Shown here: one piece after another, positions 24,512 through 33,089 of the stretch
How the letters are laid out: every line of letters starts with the position of its first letter
How positions within the stretch are numbered: the stretch's first letter is position 1
Assembly (NCBI GenBank): GCA_947627465.1
Contig: CANQWD010000011.1
Coordinates: 21,538 to 85,537 of the forward strand
Source: an uncultured Clostridia bacterium
GTDB lineage: Bacteria; Bacillota; Clostridia; Oscillospirales; Ruminococcaceae
DNA: 64,000 nt
Direction: 5' to 3'
The notes under the pieces: generated by a model
What the model saw: the letters and a program-made list of their open reading frames with translations, nothing else
The model's database searches: none
What the model was told of the DNA's origin: nothing
Program-made: the position numbers and the translations under genes

Positions 24512-25015
24512 TCAGTCCGCAAGCTTTTTCAGCTTGCGTATGTAAATCGCCCACATAAACAGCGGCTCCTGCCAGCAGAACCACAGCGCGTTGAAAAATC
24601 CGCCGTTTCCCGCTTTAATTGAGTAAACAAGCATAATGACAAACGCGATACCGAGCGCCAACGCGTTCGAAATGACGAAAACGCGCCATGCGTAGGACAG
24701 TTCGTCCGCGTCGGCGGCGGGATTTTTCTTGAACGCGTTATAGCGAAAAATACCCCAAGCCGTCGGAATTACCGCGAACTCCAAAATCAGCATAAGCACG
24801 ATAAACCCGCCGACGATCATGCCGTTTCCGACAGCCGCGCACCCTTTCGCCAAAAGCGTAAAATCCGCGCCGTCAAATGTCACGCCGCTGATGTCATTCG
24901 TGTTTATCGGCGGTTTGGCGACAACGGAACAGAACCCCGCCGCTATCCACAAGGTTATCAGCGAGAGTACCGCCGCGATTATCGTTACGGCTATTTTTCT
25001 GCTTTTCGAGATCAT
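24512..25015 (-). CDS. Hypothetical four-TM membrane protein
   Basis: 167 residues with about four TM helices (~8-30, 60-88, 110-132 and 137-155). AAAGGAG precedes ATG. No family recognised. It ends in a basic tail (YIRKLKKLAD). It lies between the palindromic repeat copy B and the toxin-antitoxin pair, all on the minus strand, so it might be read from the same transcript as the latter. Confidence 0.75.
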   Translation of the reverse strand: MISKSRKIAVTIIAAVLSLITLWIAAGFCSVVAKPPINTNDISGVTFDGADFTLLAKGCAAVGNGMIVGGFIVLMLILEFAVIPTAWGIFRYNAFKKNPAADADELSYAWRVFVISNALALGIAFVIMLVYSIKAGNGGFFNALWFCWQEPLFMWAIYIRKLKKLAD

Positions 25016-25029
25016 TTTGCGCTCCTTTT

Positions 25030-25284
25030 TTACGCCACAGTGTAGTTGACGACTGCAATTTCCGTAAATGCTTTTTCAAGTCGTTTGGTAATATCTTCCA
25101 AACGCTTAGCTACAGACGCAATATACGAAATTTCTCCGCACTTTTTGCATTTAAAACATGGAACATTCTTTACGATAACAATTGTGCTGCCAATCTCTTG
25201 AACATATAGAGTTGTTGTTTCATGCATTTCTCCCGAACAGTAAATACACTCCATATAATAAATACTTTCTTGTTTTAAAGTCAT
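25030..25284 (-). CDS. YgiT-type zinc-finger antitoxin
   Basis: 84 residues with two CxxC pairs (C12-IY-C15 and C46-FKC, followed by C-K-K-C), the YgiT-type zinc finger of MqsA-like antitoxins, and a helical C-terminal tail. AGGTGG places the start at 25284 rather than at in-frame ATGs at 25302 or 25311. It follows a DUF4258 gene by 36 bases, the usual toxin-then-antitoxin order of such pairs. It should neutralise the toxin and repress the operon; the C-terminal half lacks a clear HTH, so DNA binding is uncertain. Confidence 0.8.
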   Translation of the reverse strand: MTLKQESIYYMECIYCSGEMHETTTLYVQEIGSTIVIVKNVPCFKCKKCGEISYIASVAKRLEDITKRLEKAFTEIAVVNYTVA

Positions 25285-25320
25285 TGACCCACCTATCTTC
25301 ATCGGGTTCATAAACAGTGA

Positions 25321-25590
25321 TCATCCAAACTGTATTTTTTTGGTATATTTATCTTTGCCAAACGCGCAAACAATATGCAGCGGACGTTCATTGGATGAAT
25401 GCCCCGAAATCAGACAGCTTGGGGGTGGATAATCATCAGGATACTGTTCAATTATTTCACCGTTCATAAGCACGTCTATCAAATCGTCTAATGTTACTTC
25501 GCGTTCGCGAATACGCCGAAAAACATGAGCGGTTAAAGTTACGCTGTCTGTATTTTGTGCTGTTTTACGCAATTCATTTATATCCAGCAT
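25321..25590 (-). CDS. DUF4258 family toxin
   Basis: 89 residues. The DUF4258 pattern is present: H-x-RIRER (AHVFRRIREREV), then DVLMNGEIIEQYPDDYPPP and HIVCAFGKD near the end. The family is a RelE/MqsR-like ribonuclease-fold group usually paired with YgiT-type antitoxins, as here. The ATG at 25590 has a weak ribosome binding site; an in-frame TTG at 25605 overlaps the stop of the upstream UPF0210 gene. This coupling to a housekeeping-like gene is unusual. Confidence 0.8.
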   Translation of the reverse strand: MLDINELRKTAQNTDSVTLTAHVFRRIREREVTLDDLIDVLMNGEIIEQYPDDYPPPSCLISGHSSNERPLHIVCAFGKDKYTKKIQFG

Positions 25591-25601
25591 AAATCGCCAC
25601 G

Positions 25602-26963
25602 TCAATTCTTAAGACTTTGCAGCGGCGCGGGAATGCGTCCGCCGCGCGAGATGAACTTAGAAGAACTGAATTTAGATACGGGCATAACGGGACCCGAGCC
25701 GAACAGTCCGCCGAATTCAAGGGTCTCGCCCTCTTTCATACCGATCGCGGGAATTACGCGCACGGCGGTGGTCTTGGAGTTCACCATGCCGATAGCCGCT
25801 TCGTCCGCGATTATCGCGGAAATCGTGTCTGCGGAAGTGTCGCCGGGAATACAAATCATATCAAGCCCCACGGAGCAGACCGCCGTCATAGCCTCGAGTT
25901 TTTCAAGCGTTAAAGAGCCGCGGTTCGCCGCGTCTATCATACCCGCGTCCTCGGAGACGGGGATAAACGCTCCCGAAAGTCCGCCGACGTGCGAAGAAGC
26001 CATAACGCCGCCCTTTTTCACCGCGTCGTTTAACAGCGCGAGACAAGCCGTCGTGCCGTGAGCGCCGCAGCTTTCCAATCCAATTTCTTCCAGAATATGC
26101 GCTACCGAATCGCCGACGGCGGGCGTGGGAGCAAGCGACAAGTCCACGATACCGAAAGGAACGCCGAGACGCTTTGAAGCCTCCGTGCCGACCAACTGTC
26201 CCATACGCGTTATCTTAAACGCAGTTTTCTTGATAACGTCCGCAATTTCGCTGATGTTCGCGTCGGGGTGCTTTGCCAGAGCCGCCCTTACAACTCCCGG
26301 TCCCGAAACGCCTACGTTTATCTCGCAGTCGTACTCGCCCACGCCGTGGAACGCGCCCGCCATAAAGGGGTTGTCCTCGGGAGCGTTGCAGAACACAACT
26401 ATCTTCGCCGCGCCGAAGCAGTGGTCGTCCTTGGTGACCTCGGCAGCTTGCTTTACGATTTTACCCATCATCGCCACCGCGTCCATATTTATACCTGCTT
26501 TAGTCGAGCCGATATTAACGGACGAGCAGAGGTTGGTGGTTTCGGCAAGAGCCTCCGGAATACTCTCGATAAGCTCCTTGTCGCCCGCGGAAAAACCTTT
26601 GTGTACCAGCGCCGAGTAGCCGCCGATATAGTTCACGCCCGTACCCTCCGCTACTTTCTGAAGCGTTTTCGCATACTTTACGGGATCTCCCGAAGCCGCC
26701 GATACCATAGCTATCGGAGTAACCGAAATGCGCTTGTTGATTATCGGGATACCGTACTGCTTTTCGATATCCTCTCCCGTTTTGACAAGGTTCTCCGCCT
26801 TGCGCATCATTTTTTCATAAATTTTGCCGCAAGCCTTGTCCGCGTCGCCGTCTATGCAGTCCAAAAGAGAAATTCCCATCGTTATCGTGCGGATATCGAG
26901 GTTTTCCTCCTGTATCATCTTTATCGTTTCTAATATATCGCCCGTGTTAAGCATTTTCAACAA
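25602..26963 (-). CDS. UPF0210 (PFL/DUF711) family protein
   Basis: 453 residues, full length for the UPF0210 family: [20 protein letters not shown] near the start, [14 protein letters not shown] and [12 protein letters not shown] in the middle, and [12 protein letters not shown] at the end. The fold relates to the pyruvate-formate-lyase/glycyl-radical superfamily, but no activity is established. It follows an ACT-domain gene of the UPF0237 family, its standard partner. TTG at 26963 has the better spacing from GGGAG; ATG at 26954 is an alternative start. Confidence 0.9.
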   Translation of the reverse strand: MLKMLNTGDILETIKMIQEENLDIRTITMGISLLDCIDGDADKACGKIYEKMMRKAENLVKTGEDIEKQYGIPIINKRISVTPIAMVSAASGDPVKYAKTLQKVAEGTGVNYIGGYSALVHKGFSAGDKELIESIPEALAETTNLCSSVNIGSTKAGINMDAVAMMGKIVKQAAEVTKDDHCFGAAKIVVFCNAPEDNPFMAGAFHGVGEYDCEINVGVSGPGVVRAALAKHPDANISEIADVIKKTAFKITRMGQLVGTEASKRLGVPFGIVDLSLAPTPAVGDSVAHILEEIGLESCGAHGTTACLALLNDAVKKGGVMASSHVGGLSGAFIPVSEDAGMIDAANRGSLTLEKLEAMTAVCSVGLDMICIPGDTSADTISAIIADEAAIGMVNSKTTAVRVIPAIGMKEGETLEFGGLFGSGPVMPVSKFSSSKFISRGGRIPAPLQSLKN

Positions 26964-26972
26964 ATCTCCCTC

Positions 26973-27242
26973 TTATATTTTGTGCATGGAATTAAAAATA
27001 TCCTCGTGCATAACATGAATTTGCAAGCCCATTTCCTCGCCCGCTTTTTTCAGCTTATCGGCGAAATCGATATAATCTATCGTCAAATCGGAAATATCGA
27101 TAAGCATAGTCATAGCAAACAGATCCTGCATAATAGTTTGCGTAACATCCATAACGTTCGCCTTGTGTTCTGCGCAAATTCCGCTGACTTTTGCAAGAAT
27201 TCCCACCGTGTCTTTACCGATAACAGCTACTACAGCTCTCAT
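26973..27242 (-). CDS. ACT-domain protein, UPF0237 family
   Basis: 89 residues with a single ACT domain (MRAVVAVIGKDTVGILAKVS, then ...CAEHKANVMDV). CGGAGG lies 6 bases before ATG. ACT domains bind small ligands, often amino acids. Together with UPF0210 it forms a conserved two-gene unit in many Firmicutes and archaea; its ligand is unknown. Confidence 0.92.
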   Translation of the reverse strand: MRAVVAVIGKDTVGILAKVSGICAEHKANVMDVTQTIMQDLFAMTMLIDISDLTIDYIDFADKLKKAGEEMGLQIHVMHEDIFNSMHKI

Positions 27243-27316
27243 AAGTTCCTCCGTTCTGCGGTCATTTTGTATAAAAAATGCCCCCGCAAATGTTAAATTT
27301 TTATATCTTCTTCTCT

Positions 27317-27345
27317 ATTATACTAAAAAATTCAAAAAAAGTAAA
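27317..27345 (-). promoter_or_regulatory. Promoter of the ACT/UPF0210/TA unit
   Basis: TATAAT (27317-27322) with TTTACT (27340-27345) at 17 bases on the minus strand; the -35 is poor. Confidence 0.5.
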
Positions 27346-27463
27346 TCTATTTCTAGACAAATTTGAAATTTTGTGATAAAATGATAAATGTAGAGTTATG
27401 TATTGCGAATTTTATGTGTAATTTTTAGAAAATCCGCAACGCAATTAGAAAGGCAAAAGAAAA

Positions 27464-28303
27464 ATGGAGAATTTAGTCGATATCCACAACCACTGCAACC
27501 TGTCCTCGGACAGCGCGGCGACGCCCGAGGAAATGGCGCGGCGGGCGTTCGATCTGGGAGTTCGTCACTTTGCGCTGACAGACCACATAGAGCTTGACGA
27601 GTTTCACGACGGAGAGTGGGATTATTACGCCGCCATTGAAAAGACAAAACCCACTTTCGAGAAGCTCCGAGCCGAATACGACGGCAGAATGCACATCTAT
27701 TACGGCGCGGAGATAGGTCAGGCGATGTACAATCTTCACGCGGCGGAGGAGATCTTGGCGGCGCATGATTATGATTTTGTTTTAGGTTCGGTTCACCGAA
27801 CGTGCCACTATGAACACATGGGCAAGATACCCGACAACGAATTTGACCGCAAGCGCGTAATGATCGAATATTGGGAGGATATGCTGAATTTGGTCGAGTG
27901 GGGAAAGTTTTGCTCGTTGGCGCATATAACGTTTTTGCTGAGGTTCACGAACGTCGATACCCCGACGGGCTTGGTGGTAGATAAGGCGGAGCGTTCTCAG
28001 GCGGCGTTTGATACCTATAAACCCATAATCGACAAGATCTTGGAAATAATCATAAGCAAGGATATCGCGCTGGAAGTCAACTCGTCGGGCTATCGCCGAG
28101 GTTTGGGCGGTCCGATGGCGGCGGCGCCGTTTATCAAACGTTACAAAGATTTGGGCGGAAAGCTGATAACCGTAGGCTCGGACTCTCATCAAGCCTCGGA
28201 TATCGCCAAAGATATAGACAAGTGCTATAAATTACTGAAAGATATCGGTTTTTCCGAAATATGCGTTTTCGAGAAAAAAGAGCCGAAATTCATAAAAATT
28301 TAA
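27464..28303 (+). CDS. PHP-domain phosphatase, histidinol-phosphatase type
   Basis: 279 residues with the PHP metal motifs: DIHNHCNLSSD near the start, LTDHIE at ~39, YYGAEIG, GSVH, and GSDSH near residue 242. This is the HisK/HisJ-like branch, which hydrolyses L-histidinol phosphate using two or three metal ions. No other his gene lies nearby, so the substrate is tentative. It stands alone, followed by tandem repeats. Confidence 0.85.
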   Translation: MENLVDIHNHCNLSSDSAATPEEMARRAFDLGVRHFALTDHIELDEFHDGEWDYYAAIEKTKPTFEKLRAEYDGRMHIYYGAEIGQAMYNLHAAEEILAAHDYDFVLGSVHRTCHYEHMGKIPDNEFDRKRVMIEYWEDMLNLVEWGKFCSLAHITFLLRFTNVDTPTGLVVDKAERSQAAFDTYKPIIDKILEIIISKDIALEVNSSGYRRGLGGPMAAAPFIKRYKDLGGKLITVGSDSHQASDIAKDIDKCYKLLKDIGFSEICVFEKKEPKFIKI

Positions 28304-28313
28304 GCGGCGTTTT

Positions 28314-28466
28314 GGCGGCACATAAATTTCAAAATAGACAATAAAAAGCCACATACCGGCGACGCATAAATTTCAAAACAAACAATAAAATGCCACATAC
28401 CGGCGACGCATATATTTCAAAACAAACAATAAAATGCCACATACCGGCGACGCATATATTTCAAAA
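28314..28466 (+). repeat. 44-bp tandem repeats, 3.5 copies
   Basis: Units at 28314-28357, 28358-28401, 28402-28445 and a partial one from 28446, each starting GGCG(A/G)C(G)CATA and ending GCCACATACC. The last two full units are nearly identical. A related single copy lies at 15686-15721. Confidence 0.85.
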
Positions 28467-28582
28467 AGTGTCGAAATTTTGCTTTGCAAAATTTCGACCG
28501 GTCTTGAGTTTGGTTCGCAGGGAGCGAAGCGACCGAGAATCAAACTCAGGATTTTGAAATTATTTTAAATAAGGAGAAGATT
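28457..28582 (+). other. Structured 5' leader of the Lrp-like operon
   Basis: An outer stem ATTTCAAAA with TTTTGAAAT (near 28457 and 28552) encloses two hairpins: GTCGAAATTTTGC (28470-28482) with its perfect complement at 28486-28498, and GAGTTTG with CAAACTC (near 28506 and 28542). It looks like a three-way junction ending just before AAGGAG (28571-28576). Confidence 0.55.
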
Positions 28583-29068
28583 ATGAACACAAACAAACTT
28601 TTAGATCTTTTGCGGCAGAACGCGCGTCTATCGGACGCGGAGCTGGCGGCAATGCTTGGAGAAACGGAAAGCGCCGTTAAAGCCGAGATAAAGCGTCTTG
28701 AGACAGACGGCATTATAATGGGCTATTCGGCGATAATCGACGAGGAGAAGGTCGACGAAACGGGCGTTACCGCGATAATCGATTTGAAGATAACCCCCAT
28801 TAAGGACTGCGGCTTTGACGACTTGGCGCATACCATTATGGAATATGAGGAGGTCGACAGCGTGTTTCTGCTTTCGGGACAGCAGGACTTGTCCGTGACG
28901 ATAAGCGGCACGAGCCTGAGAAATGTCGCGCTGTTCGTGTCGGAGCGGCTTGCGGTGCTCGACGGCGTTTTGTCGACGACCACGCACTTCATACTGCGCC
29001 GCTATAAAGAAAAAGGTCACATCTTCAATGAGGACAATTTCGACGACAGGGGGCTGGTTTCCCCGTGA
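28583..29068 (+). CDS. Lrp/AsnC-family transcriptional regulator
   Basis: 161 residues. The N-terminal winged HTH (~3-50, LLDLLRQNARLSDAELAAML) is followed by an RAM/AsnC ligand-binding domain (~65-145). The first gene of a long operon; its stop overlaps the aminotransferase start (TGATG). It probably senses an amino acid handled by the neighbouring aminotransferase and controls this operon. AAGGAG is 7 bases from ATG. Confidence 0.9.
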   Translation: MNTNKLLDLLRQNARLSDAELAAMLGETESAVKAEIKRLETDGIIMGYSAIIDEEKVDETGVTAIIDLKITPIKDCGFDDLAHTIMEYEEVDSVFLLSGQQDLSVTISGTSLRNVALFVSERLAVLDGVLSTTTHFILRRYKEKGHIFNEDNFDDRGLVSP

Positions 29069-30240
29069 TGGATTACGAAAAGCTTATCCCGAAGAAGATC
29101 AGCGAGATACAGCCCTCGGGAATACGGAAATTCTTTGATATCGCACAGCGCGTCGAGGGCGTTATCTCGCTCTCCGTCGGCGAACCCGACTTCAAAACGC
29201 CTTGGGCGGCGCGAAAAGAAGCGATAAACATTCTCGAAAAGGGAAAAACCGCGTATACCGCGAACAGCGGTCTTATCGAGCTGCGAAAGACCGTTTGCAA
29301 TTACTTAAAAAACTTTATTCATACGGAATACGACCCCAACAGCGAGGTCATAATCACCGTAGGAGGTTCGGAAGCTATAGACCTCGCTATCCGCGCGATG
29401 ATAGAGCCGGGCGACGAGGTGCTCGTGCCCGAACCGAGCTTCGTGTGCTACTCGCCGATAACCGCGATGATGGGCGGCACGGCTGTGCCTATCGTCACGA
29501 AAGCCGAGGACAAGTTCCGTTTAACGGCGGCGGCTCTTAAGGAGAAAATTACGCCGAAAACAAAACTGCTCATACTCCCCTACCCTAACAACCCCACGGG
29601 CGCGGTTATGCGGCGCGAGGACTTGGAAGCGATAGCGGAAGTTCTGCGCGGCACGAATATCGTGGTGGCAAGCGACGAGATCTACGCGGAAATGACGTAC
29701 AACGGCGAAAAACACGTCTCCATAGCCGAAATTGACGGTATGAAAGAGCGTGCGCTCGTAATAAGCGGCTTCTCGAAAGCGTATGCCATGACGGGCTGGA
29801 GATTGGGCTATGTCTGCGGACCTCAGCCGATAATCAAGCAAATGCTGAAGCTTCACCAATACTGCATTATGTCAAGCCCGACCGTGAGCCAATACGCGGC
29901 TATCGCGGCAATGGAAAAGTGCGGAGACGACGTTAAGCACATGGTAGAGGAATACGATATGCGGCGGCGGTTCGTGGTAAAAGGCTTCAACGATATGGGA
30001 CTTGAATGCTTCGAGCCGGAGGGCGCGTTTTACGTGTTCCCGTGCATAAAGTCCACGGGAATGACGAGCGCGGAATTCTGCGAAAAGCTGGTTTATGAGA
30101 AAAAAGTCGCAGTCGTGCCCGGCTCGGCATTCGGCAAAAGCGGCGAGGGGTACGTGCGCGTTTCTTATGCGTATTCGTTATCGCACCTCACCACCGCGCT
30201 TGACAGAATTCGTGAGTTTTTAGAGGAGCAAAAAAAGTGA
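29068..30240 (+). CDS. Class I/II PLP-dependent aminotransferase
   Basis: 390 residues. The PLP lysine lies in SGFSKAYAMTGWRLGY; other family motifs are YPNNPTGAV, SDEIYAEMTY and RVSYA with the substrate Arg at ~372. It is closest in pattern to the aspartate/aromatic aminotransferases of the PatA/AspC type. It is translated in overlap with the Lrp-like regulator, which may sense its substrate or product. The exact amino acid cannot be read from the sequence. ATG at 29068 is preferred to GTG at 29065. Confidence 0.92.
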   Translation: MDYEKLIPKKISEIQPSGIRKFFDIAQRVEGVISLSVGEPDFKTPWAARKEAINILEKGKTAYTANSGLIELRKTVCNYLKNFIHTEYDPNSEVIITVGGSEAIDLAIRAMIEPGDEVLVPEPSFVCYSPITAMMGGTAVPIVTKAEDKFRLTAAALKEKITPKTKLLILPYPNNPTGAVMRREDLEAIAEVLRGTNIVVASDEIYAEMTYNGEKHVSIAEIDGMKERALVISGFSKAYAMTGWRLGYVCGPQPIIKQMLKLHQYCIMSSPTVSQYAAIAAMEKCGDDVKHMVEEYDMRRRFVVKGFNDMGLECFEPEGAFYVFPCIKSTGMTSAEFCEKLVYEKKVAVVPGSAFGKSGEGYVRVSYAYSLSHLTTALDRIREFLEEQKK

Positions 30241-31052
30241 TAACGCTTATAGCGAACGCGAAGATCAATCTGTTTTTGGATATAATAAACAAGCGTCCGG
30301 ACGGCTATCATAATCTCGAGACCGTTATGCAGAGCATAGATCTGTCGGATATCCTTACTGTGGAATTGGCGGACGAGATCTCCGTGGAATGTTCCGACCC
30401 GACCGTTCCGCAAAACGAGGGCAACATCTGCCATAAAGCGGCGGAGTTGTTTTACGCGCTGTTCGCTAAAAAAGGCGGCGCGGAAATATTCATAGAAAAG
30501 CGCATACCGCACGGCGCGGGACTTGGCGGCGGCAGCGCGGACGCGGCGGCGGTGCTGATAGGTCTGAACGCGCTTCACGGCAAGCCGTTCGATGAAAAAA
30601 TACTGTTAAAGCTCGGCGCGAAAGTCGGCGCGGACGTGCCGTTCTGCATGACGGGCGGACAGAAACTCTGCGGCGGCACGGGAAACGCTATGGAAAACAC
30701 GAAAGAATTTGATTGGCGCGACTATCTTATTGTGAAGCCAAGCTTTTCCTGCGATACGAAAAAGGCGTACGAAATGTACGACATAACGCCCGTGCTTCGC
30801 CGCGAACAAGACGGCGGTGTGTATAACGTTTTTCGGGCGCTTTACGGCAACGCGGAGCTGAACGATACCGTGGAAAAGCTTGAAAGACTGGGCGCCGAAG
30901 CCGCGGAGCTTACGGGAAGCGGCTCGGCGGTGTTCGGCGCGTTTGACGACAGAAAAGCCGCGATAAACGCCGCGAAAGCGTTTCCAAACTGCTTTACGGC
31001 GGTGTGCAGACCCGTTTCAAGGGGCGTAGTCTTAATTGACGGAATTATATAG
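30237..31052 (+). CDS. ispE: 4-diphosphocytidyl-2-C-methyl-D-erythritol kinase
   Basis: 271 residues, GHMP kinase fold. AKINLFLDI, the ATP-binding GLGGGSADAAAVL (~96-108) and the C-terminal LTGSGSAVFG match IspE. It phosphorylates CDP-methylerythritol in the MEP pathway of isoprenoid synthesis. The start is GTG, overlapping the aminotransferase stop (GTGA), with GAGGAG upstream. Confidence 0.95.
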   Translation: MITLIANAKINLFLDIINKRPDGYHNLETVMQSIDLSDILTVELADEISVECSDPTVPQNEGNICHKAAELFYALFAKKGGAEIFIEKRIPHGAGLGGGSADAAAVLIGLNALHGKPFDEKILLKLGAKVGADVPFCMTGGQKLCGGTGNAMENTKEFDWRDYLIVKPSFSCDTKKAYEMYDITPVLRREQDGGVYNVFRALYGNAELNDTVEKLERLGAEAAELTGSGSAVFGAFDDRKAAINAAKAFPNCFTAVCRPVSRGVVLIDGII

Positions 31053-31067
31053 AAAGGTGGATATTTT

Positions 31068-31424
31068 ATGATAACTCTGCAAAATCACATCGGCAAAATA
31101 ACGATCTCGCCGAACTACTTCACCGAGCTTATCGGAAATACCGTGGCGAAATGCTTCGGAGTAATTTCGATGAACGTGACGGGCGTTAAGGAAACGCTGA
31201 AAACGGTTCTGCCGTCGGGAAAAGAGCACGAACGCAGACGCGGAGTGCGCGTGCGGTTCCTGAAAGACAAGCTGCTTATAGATCTTCACATTTCGCTGAT
31301 GTACGGCGTGAATATGAACGCCGTGATACGGTCCATCATAAATAAGGTAGGCTACACGATAGAGCAAAGCACGGGAATTGCGGTTGAGAAAGTCAACGTT
31401 TATGTTGATTCCATAAGAGTATAA
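31068..31424 (+). CDS. Asp23/Gls24-family protein
   Basis: 118 residues of the Asp23 (DUF322) family: ITLQNHIGKITISPNYFTEL near the start, then GVISMNV, VRFLKDKLLIDLHISLMYGV and a Val-rich end (NVYVDSIRV). Family members are cell-envelope stress or alkaline-shock associated and often stand next to the DAK2-domain gene, as here. AAAGGTGG precedes ATG. Confidence 0.9.
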   Translation: MITLQNHIGKITISPNYFTELIGNTVAKCFGVISMNVTGVKETLKTVLPSGKEHERRRGVRVRFLKDKLLIDLHISLMYGVNMNAVIRSIINKVGYTIEQSTGIAVEKVNVYVDSIRV

Positions 31425-31442
31425 AGAAAGGTAAATGGGGAT

Positions 31443-33077
31443 ATGACAATTAGCGGAAAGCTCCTGCGCGACGCGCTTATTTCGGGAGCGAACAATATTT
31501 ACAACAACAAGCAAGAGGTCGATGAGCTGAACGTGTTCCCAGTGCCCGACGGCGATACGGGAACGAACATGTCGATGACAATAAAAAACGCGGTCGCGGA
31601 ACTTGAAAACACCTCCGATACCGCGACGGCGGGCGAGGTGGCGAAAAAAGCTGCTTCCGCAATGCTGAGGGGCGCGCGCGGAAACTCGGGCGTAATTCTG
31701 TCGCTGCTGTTCAGAGGACTTTCAAAGGGACTGAGCGGTAAAGAGACAGCTTCGGCAGCCGATCTTTCGGCGGCGCTCAAAATAGGCGTGGACGCGGCTT
31801 ACAAGTCGGTCATGAAGCCCACCGAGGGAACTATCCTCACGGTGTCGCGCGAGGCGTGGGAAAACACCGCCGCTCTCGCGAAAGAAAACATCTCCGCCGC
31901 CGAATTTATCGAGGAATATATAAACGAAGCGAAAAAATCGCTCGATAGAACTCCAGAGCTTCTTCCCGCGCTGAAAAAGGCGGGAGTTGTGGACGCGGGC
32001 GGCATGGGACTTATCGTCATTTTAGAGGGAATGCTGAAAGTACTTTCGGGCGGCGCGATGATAGCCGCCAAAGATGAAACAAAACCGCAGTCCCCCGCGG
32101 CTGCCGCCGCCGCCGAACAGCTTCCGATGTATTCCTACAACGCGGAATTCGTAGTGGAAAAGGACGGTGCGGTGCGCGACACTTCGGCACTCTGCGCGTT
32201 TTTGGAAACTATTGGCGACAATGCTTCCGTAGTCGACGACGACGGAATTATTAAGATACACGTTCACACAGATCACCCCGGCAAGGCTCTTGAGGAGGGC
32301 TTGAAGTTCGGGCAGCTTGACAATGTCAAAATAGAGAATATGCGCAAGGCTCGCGGCGGAATTATAAAAGCGGACAAGGCAGCTCGGCAGAACAGAAAGG
32401 CTCCCGCGGAGATAACCAAGGACACGGGCTTCGCGGCTGTCGCGGCGGGGGCGGGTATTGAAGCGCTGTTTAAAGATCTCGGCGCGGATCAGATCATTCG
32501 CGGCGGACAGACCATGAACCCCTCCACAGAGGACTTGCTGGAAGCTATCGAACAAACTCCCGCACGGAACGTTTTCGTGCTGCCGAACAACAAAAACATC
32601 ATTATGGCGGCGGAACAGGCGGCGAAGCTCACCGACAGAAACGTATGCGTTTTGCAGACGAGAACCATTCCGCAGGGAATTTCGGCTATGATGAATTACG
32701 ACCCCGACGGCGATTTCAAAACCAACCGCGGCACAATGACGGAAGCCATCGACCGCGTAGGCAGCGGACAGATCACGTTCGCGGTGCGCGACAGCGAATT
32801 CGACGGACATAAAATAAAACAGGGCGATATTCTCGCTATGGATAACGGCAAGATAGTTTTCACGGAAAAAGACCTTGAAAAAGCTCTCATAAAGCTTACC
32901 AAGCGGCTTTTAAAATCTTCATCGAGCTATATAACCGTACTGTACGGCGCGGACGTTGCGGAATCGGACGCAAACGAGGCGTTCGAGGCTCTGCGCTCCA
33001 AAATAAGCGAAGACATTGATATCGTATTGGTGAACGGCGGTCAGCCCGTTTATTACTACATCATTTCCGTTGAATAA
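31443..33077 (+). CDS. DAK2-domain fatty acid kinase-type protein (FakA-like)
   Basis: 544 residues. The N-terminal DAK2/DhaL-type ATP-binding domain (~5-200) has NVFPVPDGDTGTNM and RGARGNSGVILS; a middle domain and a C-terminal domain (~320-544, GGQTMNPSTEDLL) follow. This is the FakA (YloV) layout: FakA phosphorylates fatty acids bound by FakB. FakB is not in the window. Order Asp23, FakA, recG is common in Firmicutes. Confidence 0.92.
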   Translation: MTISGKLLRDALISGANNIYNNKQEVDELNVFPVPDGDTGTNMSMTIKNAVAELENTSDTATAGEVAKKAASAMLRGARGNSGVILSLLFRGLSKGLSGKETASAADLSAALKIGVDAAYKSVMKPTEGTILTVSREAWENTAALAKENISAAEFIEEYINEAKKSLDRTPELLPALKKAGVVDAGGMGLIVILEGMLKVLSGGAMIAAKDETKPQSPAAAAAAEQLPMYSYNAEFVVEKDGAVRDTSALCAFLETIGDNASVVDDDGIIKIHVHTDHPGKALEEGLKFGQLDNVKIENMRKARGGIIKADKAARQNRKAPAEITKDTGFAAVAAGAGIEALFKDLGADQIIRGGQTMNPSTEDLLEAIEQTPARNVFVLPNNKNIIMAAEQAAKLTDRNVCVLQTRTIPQGISAMMNYDPDGDFKTNRGTMTEAIDRVGSGQITFAVRDSEFDGHKIKQGDILAMDNGKIVFTEKDLEKALIKLTKRLLKSSSSYITVLYGADVAESDANEAFEALRSKISEDIDIVLVNGGQPVYYYIISVE

Positions 33078-33089
33078 CAGCGGCGGGAC

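Noticed and set aside
24260..24622. Open frame of 120 codons over the palindromic repeat copy B
   Set aside because: Most of it is repeat sequence, and it continues antisense into the membrane protein gene.
28314..28466. CRISPR array
   Set aside because: The 44-bp units are head-to-tail without spacers.
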